64,000 nt of DNA from Helianthus annuus (Eukaryota > Streptophyta > Magnoliopsida > Asterales > Asteraceae). Below, piece after piece: positions 1 through 8,132 of the stretch (position 1 is the stretch's first letter; every line of letters begins with the position of its first letter). The notes under the pieces were generated by a model. The model searched no databases. It saw nothing but the letters and a program-made list of their open reading frames with translations, and had not been told where the DNA came from. The stretch lies in NCBI RefSeq assembly GCF_002127325.2, contig NC_035434.2, positions 75,839,262 through 75,903,261 on the forward strand, in the 5' to 3' direction. Both the position numbers and the translations under genes were made by a program.

Positions 1-3000
1 CATAAAGTGGGACCCAGATACGCCCCGTTACATAGTAGGCGCCGTCTTCCCTTTGTTCCATGCGTTGCCTTGAGCCGCGTAAGGCTTCAGCTTTAACGTT
101 TTCGGGTTTCAGTGCTTCTAACTGAGCAGCTCGTATCTGTGCAGGAAGACTCGACTGAATAGTAAGCTGTAGCGCTCTCACGCGCTTAGGTAGAGTGTCT
201 TTCCGACTGAGGGCATCAGCCACAACATTGGCCTTGCCTGGATGATACTTGATGGCGCATTCGTAGTCGTTCAGAAGTTCAACCCATCTCCGTTGACGCA
301 TATTCAAATCCTTTTGCTTAAGAATATGCTCGAGACTCCTGTGATCGGTGTAAATCGTGCACCTGGTACCGTACAGGTAGTGTCGCCATATCTTAAGCGC
401 GAAAACAACAGCTCCCAGCTCTAAATCGTGCGTCGTATAATTCCGTTCATGAACCTTGAGTTGCCGCGAAGCGTAGGCAATAACTTTATCCCGCTGCATC
501 AATACACAACCAAGCCCCTGTATCGATGCGTCACAGTAAACAACGAAGTCATCCGTGCCCTCTGGCAATGAGAGAATAGGTGCGCTGCAAAGCCTATCCT
601 TTAAGTACTGAAAAGCGGTCTCTTGCGTATTACCCCATCTGTAAACGACACCTTTCTGTGTTAGCATAGTAAGTGGTTGCGCGATCTTGGAGAAGTCTTT
701 AATAAATCGCCTGTAGTAACCCGCCAAACCCAGGAATTGGCGTATTTCAGTCGGTGTACGTGGTGCTGGCCAGTTTCTGATCGAATCAACCTTGGATGGA
801 TCGACATGAATCCCATCCTTGTTCACCACATGGCCTAAGAAGTGGACTTCACGAAGCCAGAAGTCGCATTTTGAAAACTTTGCGTACAGTTGCTCCTTTC
901 GAAGAAGTTCCAAGATAAGACGTAAGTGCTGCTCGTGCTCCTCCTGACTCTTGGAGTAAATCAAGATGTCGTCGATGAAGACAATGACGAACTTGTCAAG
1001 ATACGGTTTGCACACCCTGTTCATAAGATCCATGAAGACTGCTGGCGCGTTCGTAAGCCCGAATGGCATGACAAGAAACTCGTAATGACCGTAGCGAGTT
1101 CTGAAAGCGGTTTTGGAGACGTCCTCATCCCGGACTCTCAGCTGATGATACCCTGACCTTAAATCAATCTTGGAATAATAACACGACCCTTGCAACTGGT
1201 CGAATAGGTCATCTATGCGCGGAAGAGGATAACGGTTCTTCACCGTCACCTTATTGAGTTCACGGTAGTCGATGCACATCCTGAACGTACCGTCTTTCTT
1301 CTTTACAAATAACACTGGAGCTCCCCAAGGTGAAGAGCTTGGACGAATAAAGCCCTTTTCCAAGAGCTCTTGTAGTTGCTTCGACAGTTCTTCCAGTTCG
1401 GTTGGAGCTAAACGATACGGTGCGCGGGCTATTGGTGCTGCTCCAGGAGCTAACTCAATCTGAAACTCGACTTGACGATGAGGAGGTAAACCAGGTAAAT
1501 CTTCAGGAAACACTTGAGGAAAATCACGCACAACTGGTATATCCTCCAGCTTCCTTTCCTTTGCTGATGCATTAGTGACAAGTGCCAAAATGGCAGTATG
1601 TCCCTTTCGTAAACATTTCTGCGCCTTTAAGTAAGAGATGATGCCAACCACAGCACCACTCTTGTCACCTTGTACTTCGAGAGGTTCCTGACTGGAGCGA
1701 GGAATACGAATAACTTTTTCTTTGCATAAGATCTCCGCATGATGTTGGGATAACCAATCCATACCAATGACGACGTCGAAACTACCCAAAACTATGGGTA
1801 TGAGATCAATCGAGAAAGTCTGACCCGCTAGAACAATACTACAACCCTTGACTACCTGAGCAGCCTCTACACTTTTACCATTGGCTAGTTCTACAACGTG
1901 TTTGGTGTCTAGAGGTGTTGGTGTACGTTTTAATAATTTACCCATTTTCAATGACATATAGCTTGTATCAGCACCCGAATCAAATAAGACAGTAACATAA
2001 ATATCGTCAAGAAGAAACTTACCCATAACCACATTGGGATCATTCACTGCATCTCCTCGACCCAACACAAAAGCACGTCCACGAGCTTCATTGCCGTTGT
2101 TATTGTTGTTTCCCCCGTTGTTCTGATTATTGTTGTTATTCCCGTTGCCCTGGTTGTTGTTGTTATTGCGATTCTGGTTCAACTGAGGACAATCGCGTTT
2201 GTAGTGACCTTCAGCCCCACACTGGAAACACCCCCGGTTTCCACGCTGTGGCTGCTGCTGCTGATTCTGTGGAGCTGGCGGTGGAAGTTGCTGGTGCTGG
2301 TTTGCTGGACGCGAGCTTCTACAATCTTTAGCCTCATGACCCGGCTTGTGACATCTTTGACATTGACTCCTGCGACATCTTCCACTGTGGTGTTTGTTGC
2401 ACTTGTTACACCACGGGTGATTTCCCTTATAACCACTATGTCCCTGACTGCCCGATGATTGCTGACTCGGACTCTGGTAATCGTTGGTGCGACGTTGCTG
2501 AGTTTGGGACTGAACAGACGCTGATCCCCTGCTGGAATCCCCGTCCCACTTTCTTTTATTCTCGCTGGGTGTGGCAGAAGTAGCAGCAGTTGGAGTGACT
2601 GAAGTAGCAGCTGTAGCAGTAGCGCCGACACGCTTTGGCAGTTTATTCTGATCCACTGCCTGATTAGTGATGCGATGAGCGAGACGCTGTATTTCCTGGA
2701 TATTGTTGAGGTTAGCCGAGGTAACGTGGCTCTGTATTTCCGGCACCAAACCCTTGAGATACAACTCAATACGCTTGTATGGAGGGTCCACCATAGTTGG
2801 ACATAACACAGCCAACTCATTCGATCTCTTGGTGTAAGCTTCGATTTCCGAACCAACCATCTTCAAGTTATACAACTCGTCCTCCAACTTGTGGATGTCT
2901 TCTCTAGTGCAGTATTCCCTCTTGATCAGTTCTTTGAATTCATTCCAGGGTGTGGCGTTAGCAGCTGCCAACCCTAAAATCTGCACTTGTGCGTTCCACC

Positions 3001-3361
3001 AAGTGAGCGCAATCCCTTCAAGTGTGCTAGTGGCGAACTTCACCCTGCGAGCCTCAGGGCATTCACACATTTCGAAAACCGACTCGAGCTTTTCAAACCA
3101 ATGGAGGAGTCCAACTGCTCCTTCCGTGCCACTGAACGAACTAGGACGACAATCCATGAAATTCTTGAAGGTGCACCCAGGCTGTTGCTGAGCGGGTTGA
3201 CCTATTGTGTACGAATAGGGCAAAGTTAAGTACGAGAATTAATGTAGGATCTAAAGATCCCAGTGTCTACTGCAGGGTATACTACCTGCTTGGGCGGCTG
3301 CAACTGCCGCAGCAACGAGAGCCTCTAGCTGGGCTTGAGTCATGGTAATTCGTGCGGCCAT
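1..3361 (-). CDS. gag-pol polyprotein (gag, PR, RT, RNase H), spliced, partial at window edge
   Basis: Reading the minus strand from the ATG at 3361-3359, a 25-codon exon is followed by an 84-nt intron and an open frame from 3201 to base 1 without a stop (about 1090 residues in all). It encodes the retrotransposon structural protein and replication enzymes. Visible motifs: two CX2CX4HX4C zinc knuckles near residues 306 and 350, an Asn/Gln-rich linker, the aspartic protease motif DSGAD near 433, the reverse transcriptase box FIDDILIY near 767, and the RNase H motif YCDAS near 916 with the downstream DLEL and TDH motifs. The frame stops short of integrase because the window ends. The start was chosen because its short exon joins in frame to gag through a good intron; if unspliced, the first usable ATG is near 3158. 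Many codons use G or C at the third position, unlike the AT-rich surroundings. Confidence 0.9.
3202..3285 (-). other. predicted phase-1 GT-AG intron in gag (84 nt)
   Basis: On the minus strand the segment starts GTAGTATACC and ends ACACAATAG. It contains in-frame stops and a TTAAC branch-like site followed by a pyrimidine-rich stretch. Removing it joins a 25-codon exon to gag in frame through a split Gly codon. The plus-strand Tekay-like element has an intron at the equivalent point (14245-14335), which strengthens the call. No transcript evidence is available. Confidence 0.7.
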
Positions 3362-3684
3362 TGATCTTCACATCAAAGGCAACATAAGTGAGAAAGGTTC
3401 GCGAATAGTGCGATGACAGAAGAGTGTAAGCACATAAGTATTCTCATGCAATGACAAGTTGTGAGCAAGGTAATGTAAGCATACTACGAGCAAAGTTCTA
3501 TGCAAATTCTAGCATGTAGGCAATAAACATAAACCTTATTACCTAAGAAGTTGAGTCTTGCACGTGGAGCGAAGCGTCGTTGTGGATCGTTGAGAGCACT
3601 GTTCTGGTTATAGTCTGGTTTTAATAAAAACGTTTTTCCATATTAAAACCAAGTTCTCTATAACCAATGGCTCTGATACCAATC
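3362..3684 (-). other. leader and primer-binding site (PBS 3670-3681)
   Basis: The PBS reads TGGTATCAGAGC on the minus strand, the usual complement of the 3' end of initiator-methionine tRNA, three bases inside the LTR end. The untranslated leader from 3669 down to the gag ATG at 3361 shows no other ORF or repeat that I can support. Confidence 0.9.
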
Positions 3685-4135
3685 TGTCACACCCCCAAAA
3701 TCCACCTGCGGAGTATCACCGCTTAGGGGCGTGACTGACCAGGATCAAGCCATCAATCATATTGAACATAGCATAACATAAATAAAGTAGTTCGTAAAAC
3801 CTCATTCAATACAATTGATGTTTCAAAACAATCATAGTATCAGTAGCGGAAGCATAAGTAAATAACCCAAGTAAACCATAAGTTCAATTATTCGAAATGT
3901 TTAAACATAGCGTTCATAATCCACTGCCCACAACGTCCCGCTCCTCCAGTGCAAGCTCCATTATGTACCTAAGGTCCTGCAAGGCATGCAGCAGATAATC
4001 AACAAACTAGTTGAGCGAGTTCACAGTTTAAAGTGCAATATCATATAGTGTGAGTAATGGTTTAATCGTTACGTTCCATATGATTAGTTCCATCGCGGCC
4101 TCCCAGGCAGGTGTGCGAAGATTAGGTTCGAATAG

Positions 4136-4288
4136 TTCGCGACCATAGTCTTTACCGACCAGGGTGTGTGCGAAGGCGGTTAGTCAATTCGCGACCATAG
4201 TCTTTACCGACCAGGGTGTGTGCGAAGGCAGTGGAGTAGTTTGTTCGCGACCATAGTCTTTACCGACCAGGGTGTGTGCGAAGGCAGT
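4136..4288 (-). repeat. three tandem copies of a ~55-bp unit in the LTR
   Basis: Copies start at 4136, 4188 and 4244. Each holds an almost identical 44-bp core beginning TTCGCGACCATAGTC and ending GTGCGAAGGC, with variable linkers. The cores differ at only one or two positions, so the expansion is recent relative to the rest of the LTR. Confidence 0.95.
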
Positions 4289-4577
4289 TCGTAAGCATCA
4301 ACAGTTTAATCGTTCGTTATAATATCAAAGTATGCACAAGTAATCATCCAACCCATTCCCACCCTGGGAACCCATGCCTTGGCTCGTGTGAACTCACCTT
4401 GGTTTGCTCGGTATGCTAGGTTATGCACTCACAAGTGATTAATCACGTCCTATTGTATGCACGTATAACAAATCAGTTCATGTTCACAATGATACGCATG
4501 CAATTTAATGTTCACATAACAGTCAGTTTGCATATCGGCACATCACGTATCATTTCGCATTTAATCATTAACTATCA

Positions 4578-4912
4578 TTCGATTCACATTTACCCATCCT
4601 TCGATATATTGCTCATCCTTCGGTCTAACAATTATCACAACCATCACAAATATGTTTCGACACATCTATCGATACACAGTTAGCATCTTACGATTCATGG
4701 TTATCTTTCGACACATCAGCTATGTTTCGACATAGTTATCCTTCGGCACACAGATTATGTTTCGGTCAACACACTATCTTTCGGTCAAAGCTATCCTTCG
4801 GTCAACACTACTATGGTTCGGTCAATGCTATCCTTCGGTCAACACCTATGTTTCGAAGGACAGGTATCTTTCGGTCACAGCTATGTTTCGATTACTAATA
4901 TCTTTCGATGAA
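4578..4912 (-). repeat. phased ~18-bp array of TATNNTTCGGTCA-like motif
   Basis: TTCG cores lie at 4707, 4726, 4742, 4761, 4780, 4797, 4817, 4834, 4852, 4870, 4887 and 4904, a pitch of 16-20 bp (mean near 18). Weaker copies lie at 4578, 4600, 4619 and 4656. The core and its TAT prefix and GTCA suffix recur while the bases between vary. It lies inside the minus-strand LTR. Confidence 0.85.
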
Positions 4913-5080
4913 CATCAGTTACGGAATGTCAGTTACGTTTTTCTCAAAGTTTCCAAGTTTTTCCTAACTGATTATCAATTAACACCAATTTCACAAATCA
5001 ATTAGCATCAACAAGATCAAACAAGCATGATTCCCATGTTTATCAAGAACCCTAATCTGAATAACAAAATCATTCAAACT

Positions 5081-5280
5081 ATCCGATTTACACATAGGTG
5101 CCGATTACATAAACATGTCCGATTACAATATGATCAATTCGATTAACCTACATCCGATTAACATACATATTCTGGTTAACACGCAAACGACATATTGCAA
5201 TACCAACATACATATCCGGTTATCATGGCCAATCCACAAGACATCATCATTGAACATCATCAAAACAGATCCGATTAACA
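5081..5280 (-). repeat. degenerate CCGATTAACAT motif repeats in the LTR
   Basis: Seven or eight related words (CCGATTTACA, CCGATTACAT, CCGATTACAA, TCGATTAACC, CCGATTAACAT, CTGGTTAACA, CCGGTTATCA, CCGATTAACAT) occur between 5081 and 5280, several 14-20 bp apart. The sequence between them is not conserved. Confidence 0.6.
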
Positions 5281-5516
5281 TACTAACAATATATTGCAAG
5301 ACAATTTATAAATCATGAAATCAAAGCATCATAAACAACATCACACTAACCGGAAATCTGGATTACGGTATGGAATCCTTCGAACAGAGAGTAGGTTTGC
5401 TATATGCCGTCACACACACACAATAGCACTAGGGTTTTGAAAAATAACTGCCGGTTTGCATGTATCACGTATATAAACGTATCACAGAAATGGGCCAAGC
5501 CCATTAGAAAACTGGG

Positions 5517-5636
5517 CCGAAAGATGTCGAAGGATAGGGTCCTTGGTCGAAGGATATGTTTCGAGATCCTTCGAACCGAAAGCTGATCCTTCGAATCGAA
5601 GGATATCTTTCGTGGTCCTTCGAATCCTTCGAACAG
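5517..5636. repeat. cluster of TTCGAAGGAT direct and inverted words with a 19-bp palindrome
   Basis: The words ATCCTTCGAA and TCGAAGGAT alternate in both orientations. At 5586-5604 they form a perfect 19-bp inverted repeat around a central A. The cluster lies in the promoter-side part (U3) of the minus-strand LTR. Confidence 0.75.
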
Positions 5637-5875
5637 TATGCCATGTTTCGTGATCTAGACTAAGTGTATTAAATAACAATTCTAGACTAAGTGTAATAAA
5701 TAATAATTCCAATATTATCTTTTACAACCACAAGTAGTTACATGTATGCACAATGACAACACGTTTCATTAAAACACAACGCGTACAATTACAAATCCAA
5801 CAAGTCAACTACTAAACAGTCAAAGTCAACGCGCATTTAATGCGAAAGTGAAAGTCAGAAACTCGAGTTGTCACA

Positions 5876-5912
5876 TTATCCCCAACTTAAAAGAAATTTC
5901 GTCCCGAAATTT
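5876..5912 (-). other. vestigial polypurine tract and inner LTR-like start inside the LTR
   Basis: On the minus strand this reads AAATTTCGGGACGAAATTT, then AAGTTGGGGATAA followed by TGTGACAACTCG. The plus-strand Tekay-like element has the same arrangement (AATTTCGGGACGAAATTT, GGGGAGAA, TGTGACAACCC) exactly at the end of its internal region and the start of its 3' LTR. Here it sits about 100 bp inside the LTR as I define it. Confidence 0.6.
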
Positions 5913-5976
5913 GGTACGCACTCACTGAGGAAGCTAGGTAAGTTACATCGTTCACTGGTTTTCCTGGGGTGTCACA

Positions 5977-6638
5977 CTACTCGCTATCCTCGGTTGTGAA
6001 GGATACTCACGTAAAACCTACGTGAAATTATACTCACTACTGCCTCGGTTGTGTCAGGCACTTACGTAAAACCTACGTAAACCCCCGCGTACCCCTATCC
6101 TCGGTTGTGAAGGATTACTTACGTAAAACCTACGTAAACTTGTACGTGTTACTGTTCTCGGGATGTGTAGAACACTTATGGTTACGAATAGTCTAGTGGT
6201 TATACAACATGGGAAGCCCCCACCAATAGAACGTACTATCGGCCCAGTAGAGCCACATGTTACAAACGAATATACTATTACGCATTTACTTTCTGTGAAC
6301 TCGCTCAACTAGTTGTTGATCCTCTGTTACATGCCTTGCAGGTCGTTAGATACTTGGAGCTTGCACAGGGAGGAGCCGGTCGTTGTGGGCTTGGATCGTG
6401 ATTGTCTTGTTAAACACTTATGACACTTGATACATTATTATGATGGGTTTTATTTATACGCTTCCGCTAAACTGTGATAACATACTTATGTTTTGGAACA
6501 CCTTTCATATGGATTTGGTTTGGTTTAATGGCATTTACTTTTACTATATATATTGTTCTATATGATTGGTGGCTTGATCCTGGTCAGTCACGCTCCCAAG
6601 CGGTGATACTCCGCAGGTGGATTTTGGGCGTGTGACAG
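5977..6638 (+). repeat. 5'-truncated plus-strand LTR of a Tekay-like element
   Basis: It ends GGGCGTGTGACA at 6638, and its last 80 bp match, in inverted orientation, the end of the LTR at 3685. It also shares the block around GAACTCGCTCAACTAG and TTGCAGGTCGTTAGA. The normal LTR start is missing: the fragment begins directly against the start of the opposite-strand LTR. No PBS follows 6638, so it is a solo or truncated LTR. Confidence 0.8.
5985..6180 (+). repeat. three to four tandem ~57-bp units with CGTAAAACCTACGT hairpin core
   Basis: The words CCTCGGTTGTG, AGGAT or AGGCA, and ACGTAAAACCTACGT recur about every 57 bp. ACGTAAAACCTACGT is itself an imperfect palindrome. A fourth, degenerate copy begins with CTCGGGATGTG. 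Confidence 0.8.
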
Positions 6639-7675
6639 GTATCGACCAAGAAACAAGAAATTCAAAGAAAGGAAAAACAGAGAAGAGAAGAGAAGTACCC
6701 GAGATTTGCTTGAGGAGTAATGATCACAATGCAAACTTTTTCGGCTAATTATAGGCTAAAGCATTAGGGAGTAAACTAAATACCACATTGGGAGTTGCAC
6801 CAATGTCACTTCAACCGTCATTTCGTTTTAATGGTCTTGGTTTATGAGATAAGATTTTAAAATATATCCGTTGGACTAGTATCCCAACAGATATATTTTG
6901 GGGACAATTGTTATGGGCTATTTTTTGAGCATATATCATGACTAATATTCTGACTTTGATTGTTTATTTGTGATCAGGATACCGGATTAGGATATTGGTA
7001 ACATCCTGGTACGAGATCCTGGTATTAACTGAATTAATTACGTGCAGGTTAGGAGGTGCAAGTCTCCAACGTTCAAGAAGACTTCTTCCCCCCAAGACTC
7101 AGGCAAATCGGTTAGATTAAAGACGTTGAACCTGAAAGACCAGGACTGCAACGTTAATTTGGGGAATATTCGAAGCATCCCAGTTTATTAGGATAGTTAG
7201 TTGTTTTCGTTTAACTATAAATAGTATGATCGGATCAGATTAAGGCACTCACTCTCATTCGCACACTTCGCTCTCTAGCTACTAGCAATCACTACACACA
7301 AACACTTGTATTCAGATTACATTGTAACGCCTAGTTGATCTGCATTATATCCTGCACTATATCCTGATATTTGAAGTAATAGAAGAACATGGCAGCTACG
7401 AAGTAATAGAAGAACATGGCAGCTGCGATTGTCAGCTCCCGAGGTTTTGTGCCGGCGATCTAGATTGATCAAGGGCTTTCCTCGTACATCCTGTGTCATC
7501 CTTTTACTCTTTAGCTCATTGTTTGATCATAGATATAACTCTGTATCCTGAACCGTACCCTGAACCTGTTTTTACAAACAACTTAACTTGAATATTTTCA
7601 ACACACGTTTCTAGCACACTACCTCACTTAACTAATTTGATCACTTAATTGCTTCGGTAATTTTTGACCAAAACA
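6639..7675 (+). mobile_element. 3' end of a Tat/Retand-like Ty3 element (3' UTR, PPT, 3' LTR)
   Basis: The polypurine tract TTTTGGGGACAAT ends at 6908 and the LTR runs 6909-7675 (TGTTATGGG to ACCAAAACA). The LTR has a TATAAATA box at 7216-7223. It is clearly related to, but well diverged from, the minus-strand LTR at 23625-24372, so these are two different insertions. 6639-6908 is the untranslated end of the internal region. Everything upstream was lost or displaced by the LTR fragment at 5977-6638. No 5-bp duplication flanks it: ACAAT on the left against GCCTC on the right. Confidence 0.8.
7373..7426 (+). repeat. 27-bp tandem duplication in LTR
   Basis: The unit starting GAAGTAATAGAAGAACATGG occurs at 7373 and again at 7400. 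The related LTR at 23625-24372 has only one copy, so the duplication is private to this copy. Confidence 0.95.
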
Positions 7676-8132
7676 GCCTCCATGGCATGTCTTTTTGCCG
7701 CGGAGTAAGAGGTTCCACATATGTCGGATCCTCCTGAAATAAAGTTAATTATCTTGGCGTCTGCAGGAGGTGATGCTGCTCGTTCAGGATCCTTCTCAGT
7801 ATCCTGACCCTTATTCTTTTTTCTGCCCAGAAGATCCTTCAGGTATCCTTTGCTGAGCAGATAACTTATTTCCTTCCTCAGGGTTATGCAATCTTCCGTG
7901 ACATGTCCAAAATCCTCATGGAAAGCACACCATTTGGATTTATCCTTCCAATCGGCCTTTTGCTGGTTCTTCCTAGGCCACCTCGCTTTATCTCCCAAAC
8001 CCTGCATAGCATACATTTGTTCGGGTATATTAACAGAAAAACAATATTCTAACAATTCAGGATATTCCTCGGGATCCTCAGCCTCAACAGCATTTACTTT
8101 CTTGCTGTCATTCCTGCCATATGGCTTAGAGC
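7676..8132 (-). pseudogene. Tat/Retand-like gag, C-terminal part
   Basis: Minus-strand frame with the hallmark WCAFHEDFGHVTEDCITLRK segment, a zinc-finger-like region of Tat/Retand-type gag proteins, followed by a lysine-rich tail and the SGGSDICGTSY segment. It is the C-terminal continuation of the gag at 22215-23524: taking out the Tekay-like insertion and one AGAGC copy joins the two parts in one reading frame. It ends abruptly at 7676 against the end of an opposite-strand LTR, so protease and the rest of pol are missing. Confidence 0.85.
8128..8132. other. target-site duplication AGAGC, left copy
   Basis: AGAGC immediately precedes the 5' LTR start at 8133 and is repeated at 22210-22214 directly after the 3' LTR end. 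Five bases is the usual length for LTR-retrotransposon integration. Confidence 0.95.

Larger units (their letters stand above)
1..5976 (-). mobile_element. Ty3/gypsy Tekay/Del-like retrotransposon, 5' LTR to RNase H
   Basis: On the minus strand the order is LTR (3685-5976), tRNA-iMet-type primer-binding site, a leader of about 300 bp, then gag, protease, reverse transcriptase and RNase H running off the left edge. Integrase, the polypurine tract and the 3' LTR lie outside. The gag-pol similarity to the plus-strand element at 8133-22209, which ends in a chromodomain-like segment, puts it with Tekay/Del-type chromoviruses by inference. The visible coding part has no stop or frameshift, so it looks younger or better preserved than anything else here. 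No target-site duplication can be checked because one end is missing. Confidence 0.9.
3685..5976 (-). repeat. 5' LTR of the minus-strand Tekay-like element
   Basis: Read on the minus strand it starts TGTGACACCCC (5976 inward) and ends GGGGGTGTGACA at 3685, next to the PBS. The two ends form a good terminal inverted repeat. An alternative start at 5875 (TGTGACAACTC) is preceded by a polypurine-tract-like sequence; I prefer 5976 because its inverted repeat is longer. The LTR carries several internal repeat systems, listed separately. Its 3' third is related to the plus-strand LTR fragment at 5977-6638, with shared blocks such as GTGAACTCGCTCAAC and ATGCCTTGCAGG. Confidence 0.8.

Noticed and set aside
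2179..2856. 225-residue minus-strand ORF as a separate gene
   Set aside because: It is an off-frame reading of the real gag, which is open in another minus frame with zinc knuckles and protease.
3670..3681. tRNA gene fragments (TGGTATCAGAGC and similar)
   Set aside because: They are primer-binding sites at LTR ends; no cloverleaf surrounds them.
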